Source of the DNA: Pararhodobacter zhoushanensis
Lineage (GTDB): Bacteria; Pseudomonadota; Alphaproteobacteria; Rhodobacterales; Rhodobacteraceae
Assembly (NCBI RefSeq): GCF_003990445.1
Contig: NZ_REEZ01000002.1
Coordinates: 251,121 to 315,120 of the forward strand
DNA: 64,000 bases
Reading direction: 5' to 3'
The notes below the pieces were generated by a model. It was not told the DNA's origin, did not search any database, and saw nothing but the letters and a program-made list of their open reading frames with translations. This document shows, piece after piece, positions 1 to 11,608 of this stretch. Made by a program: the position numbers and the translations under genes. The stretch's first letter is position 1. Each line of letters starts with the position of its first letter.

Positions 1-28
1 ATAGACGCAGCGGCGCGCGGAATGCGAA

Positions 29-54
29 ACGGGCGCGCCTTTCGGCACGCCCGT
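29..54 (-). terminator. Probable terminator of ligI
   Basis: The 11-base arms 29-39 and 44-54 pair around a TTTC loop with one C:A mismatch. The hairpin lies 24 bases past the ligI stop codon. On the minus strand it is followed by TTTCG, so the U-tract is short. The TTTC-loop, GC-rich design recurs at 8264 and 38651 in this window. Confidence 0.6.
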
Positions 55-77
55 CGGTTTGGTTTAGCAAGCGTCGG

Positions 78-971
78 TCAGTCGGCCCAGTAGAGGCGCA
101 TCGGGTTGTCGATCAGCAGCTTCTGGCGCTGCGCCTCGGTGCGGGCGATCCGGGGGATGTAATCAACCAAGGCGCCATCATCGGGCATGTGCGATTTCAT
201 GTTCGGATGCGGCCAGTCGGTGCCCCACAGAACGCGGTCCTCGAACCGGTCCACGATGGCCTGATAATAGGGGACAACATCGTCATAGGGCGCGCCTGTT
301 TTGGTCAGCCGCTCGGGGCAGGTCACCTTGGTCCAGACGTTTTCATTCTGCGCCATCAGGTTAATGAAACGCTCAAAATCCGGGTGATCGACGCCCTTGG
401 TCACATCCGGGCGGCCCATGTGGTCAACGACGATGATGCCGGGCAGCGAGGTCAGGAAAGGCTCCAGTCCCTCAAGATCCTGCGCTTCAAAATAAACGAC
501 CGTGGACCAGCCGAATTCCTGGATCTTGTCGGCGATGCCCAGAAACACCTCGGGCGGGGTCGCGTCGACCAGCCGTTTCACAAAGTTGAAGCGCACGCCG
601 CGCACGCCGCTTTCGTGCATCGCTTTCAGCTCGTCACGGGTGATGTCCTTGCCCACCGAAGCCACGCCGCGCGCCTTGTCACCGGCAGCGACGCAGGCGT
701 CGACCATGGCGCGGTTGTCCTTGCCGTGGCAGGTCGCCTGCACGATCACATTGCGCTCGAACCCCAGAAAATCGCGCAGGGCGAACAGCTTGTCCTTACC
801 CGCGTCTCCGGGGGTGTATTTGCGCTCGGGCGCGTAAGGGAACTCGGCCGAGGGGCCGAAGACGTGGCAATGCGCATCGACCGCGCCCTTGGGCAGCACG
901 AAATCGGGCGTCTTGGGATTGGGGTGATAGACCAGCCAGTCGGCATCCATCGGCTGCGGTTGCGTCGTCAT
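78..971 (-). CDS. ligI: 2-pyrone-4,6-dicarboxylate lactonase (LigI)
   Basis: LigI is an amidohydrolase-superfamily enzyme that opens 2-pyrone-4,6-dicarboxylate, the lactone formed by LigC, to oxalomesaconate in the cytosolic protocatechuate 4,5-cleavage pathway. The 297-residue protein has the N-terminal HxH pair (DAHCHVFG, His34/His36), the VIVQATCHG strand, the FNFVKRLVD segment, VVDHMGRPD, and the C-terminal GTDWPHPN motif carrying the catalytic Asp; it follows the Sphingobium LigI sequence closely along its length. The start at 971 is chosen because AGGAGG lies just upstream; an in-frame ATG 63 bases earlier would add an Arg-rich extension. It diverges from the double-HTH LysR gene and faces away from ligABC, so that regulator probably controls both sides. 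Confidence 0.93.
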   Translation of the reverse strand: MTTQPQPMDADWLVYHPNPKTPDFVLPKGAVDAHCHVFGPSAEFPYAPERKYTPGDAGKDKLFALRDFLGFERNVIVQATCHGKDNRAMVDACVAAGDKARGVASVGKDITRDELKAMHESGVRGVRFNFVKRLVDATPPEVFLGIADKIQEFGWSTVVYFEAQDLEGLEPFLTSLPGIIVVDHMGRPDVTKGVDHPDFERFINLMAQNENVWTKVTCPERLTKTGAPYDDVVPYYQAIVDRFEDRVLWGTDWPHPNMKSHMPDDGALVDYIPRIARTEAQRQKLLIDNPMRLYWAD

Positions 972-1042
972 GTTGTTCCTCCTGCGACGGGCCTCGTGCA
1001 GCGGGCCCAGCCGTTTGCGCGCACCATGCCGCAATGAACACA

Positions 1043-1059
1043 GTTTGCCTATTTCAAAC
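1043..1059. promoter_or_regulatory. GTTTG-N7-CAAAC palindrome between ligI and the LysR gene
   Basis: Perfect 5-base inverted arms (1043-1047 and 1055-1059) lie in the 126-base divergent region, 38 bases upstream of the LysR start. This position suits a LysR-type operator, but the arms are short and no second copy was found, so the assignment is inference. Confidence 0.35.
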
Positions 1060-1097
1060 CAAGGCCGTAAAATAAGTTTTCGCTATTCAGGTGTCAA

Positions 1098-2333
1098 ATG
1101 GCTGACAGCTTGCCGAACCTGCGCCACATGCGCGTGTTTCTGGAGACGGCGCGCACCGGGTCGGTCTCGGCGGCGGCGGAACGGTGTTTGCTGTCGCAAC
1201 CCGCCGCCACGCAGGCCATCGCCCGGCTGGAGCGGGACGTGGGCGCGCCCCTGCTGGTACGGCGCACGCGGCGCTTTGGCACCACGGCCTGCGGTGCGCT
1301 GTTCGTCCGGCGGGTCGAGGCGGCACTGGATCACCTCAACACCGGCGCGCGGATGGCCCTGCGCGGCGCGCGCGATACGGGCGGCAAGCGCGCGTCGTTT
1401 GATCATCTGATCACCGCCGCCCAATTGCGCGCCCTCATTGCCGTGGCCGGAACCGGCAGCTTCACCGTCGCCGCGCAGTCCCTGGGCCTGTCGCAACCCA
1501 CCGTCCACCGCGCCGCGCGCAGCCTTGAGGACGTGGCGGGCGTGCCGTTCTTCCTGACCACGGCCTCGGGCGTCGAGCTGACCACCGCTGCGCAGGCCTT
1601 TGTGCTGGGTGCCAAGCTGGCGCAGGCCGAAATCCGGCAGGGGTTCGAGGAAATCGGCCGCGAGATGGGCGATGATCGCGGCACGTTCCTGCTCGGCTCG
1701 CTGCCCATGGCGCGCACGCTGATCGTGCCGCGCGCCACGCATGCGCTGATCAGCGCGACGCAGGGTGTGCAGGTGCAGGTGGTCGACGGGCGCTACGACG
1801 CGCTGCTGCGCTCGCTGCGCGAAGGGGATCTGGACTGCCTGATCGGCGCGCTGCGCAACCCGCTGCCCGCCGAGGATGTGACGCAAGAGCCGCTGTTTGA
1901 CGACGCGCTGGCCATCGTTGCCCATCCCAGCCATCCGCTGGCAGGCCGGGCCGAGATCAGCCTTGAAGACACCCTCGCGTACCCCTGGGTTGCGCCGCCC
2001 AAGAACACGCCTGCGGGCACCTATCTGTTTGAAACCCTGCGCATTGACCAACGCCCGCGCACGCCCGTGCGGGTGGTGTCGTCGTCCTTGGTGTTCCTGC
2101 GCGGCATTCTGGCGGAAGGCGACTATATCTCTATCGTCTCGCGCCATCAGATCAGCGAAGAGGAACGCGCCGGTCATATCGTCCCGCTCAACGTACCGTT
2201 GACAAATGACCTGCGCACGATAGGTCTGACGTATCGCACCAGCTGGCGTCCGACCGACACGCAGGCCCGGTTTCTGGCGCTTTTGCGCCAGTGCAGCCCG
2301 GCGGGGGCTGGCGAAAACCTGCCGCCCGAATAG
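1098..2333 (+). CDS. LysR-family regulator with two N-terminal HTH domains
   Basis: This probable regulator of the adjacent lig genes has 411 residues, against about 300 for a normal LysR protein. The first winged helix spans about 8-66 (SVSAAAERCLLSQPAATQAI then LERDVGAPLLVR). A second spans about 105-163 (SFTVAAQSLGLSQPTVHRAA then LEDVAGVPFF). The LysR effector-binding domain follows from about 195 to 400 (GSLPMARTLIVP, LREGDLDCLIGALR, LAYPWVAPPKNTP). Both HTH copies keep the A-A...L-S-Q-P core, so the repeat looks functional rather than a decayed duplicate. It sits between ligI (-) and ligABC (+). An intermediate of the protocatechuate route would be the expected co-inducer, which is inference. 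The ATG at 1098 has no strong ribosome binding site. Confidence 0.85.
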   Translation: MADSLPNLRHMRVFLETARTGSVSAAAERCLLSQPAATQAIARLERDVGAPLLVRRTRRFGTTACGALFVRRVEAALDHLNTGARMALRGARDTGGKRASFDHLITAAQLRALIAVAGTGSFTVAAQSLGLSQPTVHRAARSLEDVAGVPFFLTTASGVELTTAAQAFVLGAKLAQAEIRQGFEEIGREMGDDRGTFLLGSLPMARTLIVPRATHALISATQGVQVQVVDGRYDALLRSLREGDLDCLIGALRNPLPAEDVTQEPLFDDALAIVAHPSHPLAGRAEISLEDTLAYPWVAPPKNTPAGTYLFETLRIDQRPRTPVRVVSSSLVFLRGILAEGDYISIVSRHQISEEERAGHIVPLNVPLTNDLRTIGLTYRTSWRPTDTQARFLALLRQCSPAGAGENLPPE

Positions 2334-2384
2334 CTTTTTTCAATGCAAGGCGGCGCGATTCAATTGTGTCGCAGGGCGGCTTCA

Positions 2385-2394
2385 ATGTATACAT
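2385..2394. promoter_or_regulatory. ATGTATACAT palindrome upstream of ligA
   Basis: A perfect 10-base palindrome lies 71 bases before the ligA start. The identical decamer occurs at 33943-33952 upstream of the ThDP-enzyme gene and a one-base variant at 34317-34326 upstream of the TRAP operon. A TGTATACA core is typical of GntR/FCD-family operators. No GntR gene is in the window. Confidence 0.5.
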
Positions 2395-2465
2395 CTCGTG
2401 ATCGCCTGCCCGCCCGCGCCCCTGCGCGAAGGTTCGGAGCATCACGATAATCGGGAGAGCCACCA

Positions 2466-3709
<1,244 letters not shown>

Positions 3710-3721
3710 AGGGGGGAACCG

Positions 3722-4666
3722 ATGCGAATTTGTGTCGCCGGCGCTTATGGCGCCTTCGGGATCAAGCACCTTGATGCGCTGAGTGCCATTGAGGGTGTGA
3801 CCGTGACCTCGGTCATGGGCCCGACCCGTGAAAAGATCGACAAGCTGGCCGCAGATCGCGGCATCGGCCACGCCGCGACCGACCTGGCCGAGTGCCTGGC
3901 GCGCGACGATGTCGATGCGGTGATTCTGGCCACGCCGACCCAGCTGCATGCCGAGCAGGCGATTGCCTGCATGAAGGCGGGCAAGCCGGTGTTGATCGAG
4001 ATCCCGATGGCCGACAGCGTCGCGGAAAGCGAAGAGATCTGCCGCGTGCAGAAGGAAACGGGCGTGCTGGCGATGGCCGGTCAGGTCCGCCGCTACAACC
4101 CGTCGCACCAGTGGATCAAGAACAAGATCGCAGCGGGGGAACTGAAGGTCCAGCAGATGGACGTCCAGACCTATTTCTTCCGCCGTTCGAACATGAACGC
4201 CAAGGGCGAGCCGCGCAGCTGGACCGACCATCTGCTCTGGCACCACGCCTGCCACACCGTCGATCTGTTCCAGTATCAGACCGGCGAAGTGGTCAGCGAG
4301 TGCTACGGGCTGGAAGGCCCCCATCATCCCGAGCTGGGCATCGCGATGGACATGTCCATCGGCATGAAAGTGCCCTCGGGCGCGATCTGCACGCTGTCGC
4401 TGTCGTTCAACAACGATGGCCCGTTCGGCACGTTCTTCCGCTACATCTGCGACAACGGCACCTATCTGGCGCGCTATGACGATCTGTTCGACGGCAAGGA
4501 ACAGCCGATCGACCTGACCGGCGTCGCGGTGTCGAACAACGGGATCGAGCTGATCGACCGCGAGTTCATCGCCGCAATCGAAGAAGGCCGCGAGCCGAAT
4601 GGCTCGGTCCATCAGGTGCTGGATGCGATGCGCACGCTCGACCGTATCGAGAAGTGCTTCACCTGA
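3722..4666 (+). CDS. ligC: 4-carboxy-2-hydroxymuconate-6-semialdehyde dehydrogenase (LigC)
   Basis: LigC is an NAD(P)-dependent Gfo/Idh/MocA-type oxidoreductase. It oxidises the ring-cleavage product, as its cyclic hemiacetal, to 2-pyrone-4,6-dicarboxylate, the substrate of LigI. The 314-residue protein opens with a Rossmann motif (VAGAYGAFG). It carries the family motif EIPMADSV in place of the common EKP signature, and then a substrate-domain helix containing WHHACHTVDLFQ. It is the third gene of the ligABC unit and is followed by a strong terminator at 4688. The later pathway genes ligJ, ligK and ligU do not follow, so the pathway is split in this genome or continues to the left of the window. 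Confidence 0.92.
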   Translation: MRICVAGAYGAFGIKHLDALSAIEGVTVTSVMGPTREKIDKLAADRGIGHAATDLAECLARDDVDAVILATPTQLHAEQAIACMKAGKPVLIEIPMADSVAESEEICRVQKETGVLAMAGQVRRYNPSHQWIKNKIAAGELKVQQMDVQTYFFRRSNMNAKGEPRSWTDHLLWHHACHTVDLFQYQTGEVVSECYGLEGPHHPELGIAMDMSIGMKVPSGAICTLSLSFNNDGPFGTFFRYICDNGTYLARYDDLFDGKEQPIDLTGVAVSNNGIELIDREFIAAIEEGREPNGSVHQVLDAMRTLDRIEKCFT

Positions 4667-4687
4667 GACGCTTAACGCGTTAAAGAA

Positions 4688-4717
4688 AGGCGCCGCCCCT
4701 CGGGACGGCGCCTTTTT
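4688..4717 (+). terminator. Rho-independent terminator of ligABC
   Basis: AGGCGCCG (4688-4695) pairs with CGGCGCCT (4706-4713), with an inner CCC/GGG, and is followed by TTTTT. It ends three bases before the start codon assigned to the next gene. Confidence 0.85.
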
Positions 4718-4719
4718 CC

Positions 4720-6165
4720 ATGCCCGCGGATGCGTCCCCTGTGCCCGACACCCCGATCTACCGCTCTCCCCTCTCCTTGCTGCCGCTGATCGCGATCCCG
4801 GCGTTTCTGGCCATTGCCAATCAGACCATGGTCTCGGTCGCGCTGCCCAATATCGGGGCCGATCTGGGCGAAGTGCGGCGGCTGCCGTGGCTGGTGATGG
4901 GCTATATGATCGCGCTGACCATCGCCGGGCCGGTCTATGGAGTGCTGGGCGACAGTTACGGGCGCGCGCGGATGCTGCTGATCGCGCTGTGCGTCTATAT
5001 CGCCGGAACCGCCTTGGCGGCGATGGCGTGGAATTTCCCGGTGCTGGCCTCGGCGCGGCTGTTGCAGGGGTTGGGCGGCGGCGGGCTGATGTCCCTCAGT
5101 CAGGCGCTGATCGGCGATGTGGTGGCCCCGCGCGACCGGGGCCGTGCGCAAGGCAATATCGCGGCGATCAGCGTGCTCGCCTCGACCGCCGGGCCGCTGG
5201 TGGCGGGCGTTCTGGTGGTGACCTTCGGCTGGCGCAGCCTGTTTCTGGTGACCATTCCGCTGGCATTGCTGGCGATCACCGTGCTGCTGCGCACCAAGAT
5301 CCCCCGGCGCGCCGCTGCCGCCGGTCGCTTTGATCTGCAAGGCTTCCTGTCGCTGGTCCTGCTGGTCACGGGCCTGACCGGCGCGATCGAGATGGTCTCG
5401 GTGCCCGGCCTGCGGCTTTGGGCCGGGCTGGCCGCGGTTGCAGCCGCGGCGGGTATCTTCGGCCTGCTCAGCTCGCAACGCCGCGCGGCGAACGCGTTGT
5501 TCCCGGCGGTGATCTTCAAAACCCCGGCGCTGAACCGCGCCAGTCTGGCGATCTTTTGCCACGGAGCGGCGCTGGTCTCGCTGGTCACCACAATCCCGCT
5601 GTTTCACGCGATCCTGCGCACCGATGGGGCGTTTGTCACCGCCACGACGATGCTGGCACTGACCGTCGCTTTTGGCGTCGCCGGTATCATCGCCGGGAAT
5701 CTTGTCACCATAACGGGGCGCACTGTGCTGTTTCCCAGCCTCAGCCTGCCCGTTTCGGTCGCCGCCCTGATGTTTCTGGCGTTCTATGGGGCCGAGCTGA
5801 GCCGCCCGGCGCTGATGGCAAATTACCTGCTTATCGGCCTGACATTTGGCTGGGTGATGCCGGTGCTCAACACCGTGGTGCAGGTCACCGCTGCCGATGA
5901 AATCCGCGGCCGCGCGATTGGCGCGATCACCTTCGCGCGCTCGATCGGCGCGGTGGTCGGCACGGCGCTGACTGCCTTTGTGCTGTTTGCCGTAGCGCCA
6001 TCGGGCAGCGACGCCGGGGCGATCCTGTCAGGGGCGCTTTCGGCCGACACGGTAAGCCGTGCGGGCTGGGAACTGGCGTTCCGCGCCACCTTTGCCACCA
6101 TTGCAGGGTTTGTCGTGCTCGAGTGGGTTCTGGTTGTCCTCAACCCGGCCCGCAGGGTCGAGTGA
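4720..6165 (+). CDS. MFS transporter, DHA2-like drug/proton antiporter
   Basis: This is an integral inner-membrane major facilitator protein of 481 residues, long enough for a 14-helix DHA2 (EmrB/QacA-like) member. Visible signatures are the first-helix motif NQTMVSVALPNIGADL, motif A-like GVLGDSYGRARML, the RLLQGLGGGGLMSLSQALIGD segment of helix 4 and the TAGPLVAG antiporter motif. The substrate cannot be read from the sequence; position after ligC would suit an aromatic acid or a toxic intermediate, but the family mostly exports drugs. The assigned ATG falls directly behind the ligC terminator and has no ribosome binding site, so the true start may be the GTG at 4741, and the promoter is unclear. 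Confidence 0.75.
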   Translation: MPADASPVPDTPIYRSPLSLLPLIAIPAFLAIANQTMVSVALPNIGADLGEVRRLPWLVMGYMIALTIAGPVYGVLGDSYGRARMLLIALCVYIAGTALAAMAWNFPVLASARLLQGLGGGGLMSLSQALIGDVVAPRDRGRAQGNIAAISVLASTAGPLVAGVLVVTFGWRSLFLVTIPLALLAITVLLRTKIPRRAAAAGRFDLQGFLSLVLLVTGLTGAIEMVSVPGLRLWAGLAAVAAAAGIFGLLSSQRRAANALFPAVIFKTPALNRASLAIFCHGAALVSLVTTIPLFHAILRTDGAFVTATTMLALTVAFGVAGIIAGNLVTITGRTVLFPSLSLPVSVAALMFLAFYGAELSRPALMANYLLIGLTFGWVMPVLNTVVQVTAADEIRGRAIGAITFARSIGAVVGTALTAFVLFAVAPSGSDAGAILSGALSADTVSRAGWELAFRATFATIAGFVVLEWVLVVLNPARRVE

Positions 6166-6347
6166 ACGCCACGGCGCGGCCAGCCTGAGCGGCAGAATTC
6201 TGCGTTGAGTTCGGCGTTTTCTTGCGCGCAGCGCAGCGCGCCACGGGTGAAGCCGGGCCTGAACCCGTTTTCCCGGTTGTGTTGCGTGTGTCCTCCTTTA
6301 GAAGTGGTACAGTGTTACTGCACGTTCCAAAGGAACCGTTGGATATT

Positions 6348-7241
6348 ATGACGAAGATCAAGAAAGCTGTTTTTCCTGTAGCAGGCTTGGGCACGCGTTT
6401 TTTGCCGGCGACCAAAGCGATGCCGAAAGAACTGCTGCCGATTATCGACCGCCCTATCATCCAATACGCTGTTGAAGAGGCGATCGCCGCCGGGATTACG
6501 GACATCATTTTTGTGACCGGCCGCCCCAAGCGCGCCATTGGCGACCACTTTGACGCCAACCTCGAGCTGGAGTTCCAGCTGACCCAGAAGGGCAAGCACG
6601 CCGAGCGCGACATGGTGCGCAACATCGTGCCGCAGGGCGTCAACTGCATCTTCATCCGCCAGCCCGAACCCAAGGGCCTGGGCGACGCCGTTCTGTGCGC
6701 CGCCCCTGCCGTGGGCGATGCCCCGTTTGTCGTGCTGCTGGCCGATGACCTGATGAAGGGTCCCAGCCTGCCCACGTCTGAGATGGTCGCCGCCTATGAC
6801 GCGAACCCGACCAACTATCTTTGCGTGACCGAGGTTGAGCCTGACGTCGTGCATAAATACGGCATCGTCAAACCCGGCCCTGTCGGCCCGGACGGGCGTG
6901 TCACCGTTGCCGGTCTGATCGAGAAGCCCAAGCTTGAGGATGCGCCGTCGCATCTGGCCTCGATGGGCCGGTATGTCTTCAACGCCGAGATCTTCGACAT
7001 CCTGCGCACGCTCAAGCCCGGCGCCGGCAATGAGATCCAGCTGGCCGACGCCATCGACATCCTCGCCGCCCAAGGCAAGGTTGCAGCGATGGAAATGACC
7101 GCAACGCGCTATGATTGTGGCTCGAAGATGGGCTACCTGACCGCGATTGTGGACCACGCTCTGGATCATGACGAGTTCCGCGACAAGTTCTACGACCTGA
7201 TCCGCGACAGACTGCAAAAGCGCGAGGCCGAGATTGGCTGA
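6348..7241 (+). CDS. galU: UTP-glucose-1-phosphate uridylyltransferase (GalU)
   Basis: GalU makes UDP-glucose from UTP and glucose-1-phosphate for exopolysaccharide and nucleotide-sugar synthesis. The 297-residue protein has the nucleotide-binding loop FPVAGLGTRFLPATKA, the KELLPIIDRP substrate strand, the EPKGLGDAVLCA motif, a VLLADD metal-binding strand and the C-terminal DCGSKMGYL signature. The start at 6348 follows AAAGGAACC and gives the standard MTKIKKAVFP N-terminus; an upstream in-frame ATG would add 42 non-conserved residues. galE follows after three bases, a natural pair producing UDP-galactose. A paralogue lies at 59105-59992. Confidence 0.93.
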   Translation: MTKIKKAVFPVAGLGTRFLPATKAMPKELLPIIDRPIIQYAVEEAIAAGITDIIFVTGRPKRAIGDHFDANLELEFQLTQKGKHAERDMVRNIVPQGVNCIFIRQPEPKGLGDAVLCAAPAVGDAPFVVLLADDLMKGPSLPTSEMVAAYDANPTNYLCVTEVEPDVVHKYGIVKPGPVGPDGRVTVAGLIEKPKLEDAPSHLASMGRYVFNAEIFDILRTLKPGAGNEIQLADAIDILAAQGKVAAMEMTATRYDCGSKMGYLTAIVDHALDHDEFRDKFYDLIRDRLQKREAEIG

Positions 7242-7244
7242 AAA

Positions 7245-8240
7245 ATGACTGAGGCGGTGAGACACGTCCTGGTCACCGGGGGTGCGGGCTATATCGGCTC
7301 GCACGCCTGCAAGGTTCTGGCGGCACGCGGTTATGTGCCGGTTTGCTATGACAATCTATCGACCGGCTGGGCACAGGCGGTAAAATACGGCCCCTTCATT
7401 CAAGGCGACCTGAACGATCGTGCCGCACTGGATGCTGCGTTTGCGGCCTACGATCCCGTTGCCGTCATGCATTTCGCCGCTTTCAGCGAAATCGGCGAGG
7501 CGATGTCCGACCCGGGTAAATACTGGCGCAACAACGTCATGGGGTCTTTGACGCTGATCGAGGCCACTGTGGCAGCGGGGGTCAGGGATTTCGTGTTCTC
7601 GTCAACCTGCGCCACCTATGGCGAGCAGGACGGCGTTCTGCTGGATGAAGACAGCGCGCAGCAACCGATCAACGCCTATGGGTCGTCCAAGAAGGCGGTC
7701 GAAGAGATGCTGCGCGATTTTGGCACAGCCTCAGGCCTGAACCACGTGATCTTTCGCTATTTCAACGTGGCGGGTGCCGACCCCGAGGGCGAGATCGGCG
7801 AATGCCACCGCCCCGAGACGCATCTGATCCCGGTGATGCTGGAAGCCATCGACGGCCAGCGCCCCGAACTGGTGATCTATGGCACCGATTACGACACCCC
7901 CGATGGCACCTGCATCCGCGATTATGTTCATGTGATGGATCTGGTCGAGGCGCATGTGTTGGGGCTGGAGTGGCTGCTGGACGGCAAGGAAAGCCGGGTG
8001 TTCAATCTGGGCACCGGCGCAGGCTTTACCGTCAGGGAAGTGATCGGCCATGCCCGCGCGGCCACGGGTTACAAGGTGCCGCACAGCTTTGGCCCGCGTC
8101 GCGGTGGCGATGCAGCGGCGCTCATATCGGGCTCGCACCGCGCGCTGAATGAACTGGGCTGGAACCCTTCGCGGTCGTCGCTCAAGGTGATGATCAAGGA
8201 CGCGTGGACCTGGCACAAGACCGGCGGATATTCGGGCTGA
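7245..8240 (+). CDS. galE: UDP-glucose 4-epimerase (GalE)
   Basis: GalE interconverts UDP-glucose and UDP-galactose with tightly bound NAD+. The 331-residue protein is an extended short-chain dehydrogenase with GGAGYIGSH at the N-terminus, the YDNLSTG loop, the active-site SSTCATYG region and the YGSSK (YxxxK) catalytic motif, FRYFNVAGADPEG and the late RRGGDAA element. It starts three bases after galU stops and is probably co-transcribed with it, with a terminator immediately downstream. The likely role is surface polysaccharide precursor supply. Confidence 0.92.
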   Translation: MTEAVRHVLVTGGAGYIGSHACKVLAARGYVPVCYDNLSTGWAQAVKYGPFIQGDLNDRAALDAAFAAYDPVAVMHFAAFSEIGEAMSDPGKYWRNNVMGSLTLIEATVAAGVRDFVFSSTCATYGEQDGVLLDEDSAQQPINAYGSSKKAVEEMLRDFGTASGLNHVIFRYFNVAGADPEGEIGECHRPETHLIPVMLEAIDGQRPELVIYGTDYDTPDGTCIRDYVHVMDLVEAHVLGLEWLLDGKESRVFNLGTGAGFTVREVIGHARAATGYKVPHSFGPRRGGDAAALISGSHRALNELGWNPSRSSLKVMIKDAWTWHKTGGYSG

Positions 8241-8263
8241 CGCCCTGATGCACCGTATGAAAA

Positions 8264-8289
8264 CGGGCGCGACCTTTCGGTCGCGCCCG
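8264..8289. terminator. Bidirectional terminator between galE and katG
   Basis: Perfect 11-base arms (8264-8274 and 8279-8289) flank a TTTC loop between two convergent genes. On the minus strand it is followed by TTTTC, so it should serve katG best. Confidence 0.8.
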
Positions 8290-8309
8290 CTGTCGTTTCG
8301 TCGCGTCGA

Positions 8310-10659
<2,350 letters not shown>

Positions 10660-11574
10660 ATGACAAACCTCACACTCAAGCAGTTCCGCTATTTCGAGGC
10701 CCTCGCGCGCCACGGCCATTTCGGCCGTGCAGCCGAGGCCAGCGCGATCTCGCAGCCTGCTTTATCAATGCAGATCAAAGAGTTGGAGGAATCCCTCGGC
10801 ACCCCACTGTTCGAGCGTGGCGCGCGGCAGGTCCGGCTGACCGCCTTCGGTGAGGGCTTCGCGATCCGGGTGCGCGAAATCCTGCGCTCGGTCGAAGAGC
10901 TGGAGGATCTCGCCCGCGCCTCACGCGATCGTTTGACCGGGCGGTTGCGGCTGGGGGTGATTCCCACCATCGCGCCCTATCTGCTGCCCGCGCTGATCGG
11001 CAACCTGACGCGGATCAACGCCGATCTGGACATCCACATCCGCGAGACGGTGACGCCCAAGCTGCTGACCGAGTTACACGAAGGGCGTCTGGACACGGCC
11101 ATCGTCGCCCTGCCCGTCTCGGAACCCGCGCTGACCGAGGTGGCGCTGTTTTCCGAAAGCTTCGTGCTGGTGCGCCCCGACAGCGACGCGGGCAAGCCGG
11201 TGCCAAGCCCCGAGCGCCTGCGCGAGATGCGCTTGTTGCTGTTGGAAGAAGGGCATTGCTTTCGCGATCAGGCGCTGAGCTTTTGCAACCTGCAAAGCAC
11301 CCTGCCCCGCGAGTTGCTCGACGGCTCGTCGCTGTCAACGCTGGTGCAGATGGTGGGCGCGGGTATCGGCGTGACGCTGATCCCGGAAATGGCGGTGGCG
11401 GTTGAGACCCGCTCGGCCGATGTCGCCGTGTCGCACTTCCCCGAGCCGCAACCACAGCGCACCATCGGCATGATCTGGCGCAATTCCAGTCCGTTAGCGC
11501 AGCAGCTCACCCAGATCGCGGGTGTCGTGCGCCAGACAGCAGAGGTGCTGTCAAAGCGGATTGCCCCGGTGTGA
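10660..11574 (+). CDS. oxyR: Hydrogen peroxide-inducible regulator OxyR
   Basis: OxyR is a LysR-type activator whose two cysteines form a disulfide in response to peroxide. The 304-residue protein has the N-terminal winged helix (HFGRAAEASAISQPALSMQI, then LEESLGTPLFER) and the sensing pair Cys200 and Cys209 in EEGHCFRDQALSFC. The nine-residue spacing and surrounding sequence are those of classical OxyR. No such cysteine pair is present in the two other LysR proteins here. Its divergent neighbour katG is the expected target. A hydrogen-peroxide regulon gene pair of this layout is common in proteobacteria. Confidence 0.93.
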   Translation: MTNLTLKQFRYFEALARHGHFGRAAEASAISQPALSMQIKELEESLGTPLFERGARQVRLTAFGEGFAIRVREILRSVEELEDLARASRDRLTGRLRLGVIPTIAPYLLPALIGNLTRINADLDIHIRETVTPKLLTELHEGRLDTAIVALPVSEPALTEVALFSESFVLVRPDSDAGKPVPSPERLREMRLLLLEEGHCFRDQALSFCNLQSTLPRELLDGSSLSTLVQMVGAGIGVTLIPEMAVAVETRSADVAVSHFPEPQPQRTIGMIWRNSSPLAQQLTQIAGVVRQTAEVLSKRIAPV

Positions 11575-11608
11575 CCCGGGACAATCCCTTCGTACCCAAC
11601 CCGAGGGA

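Noticed and set aside
11575..11608. A hairpin between oxyR and the heme receptor gene
   Set aside because: ATCCCT/AGGGAT arms enclose a long loop and no T-run follows, so it was not called a terminator.
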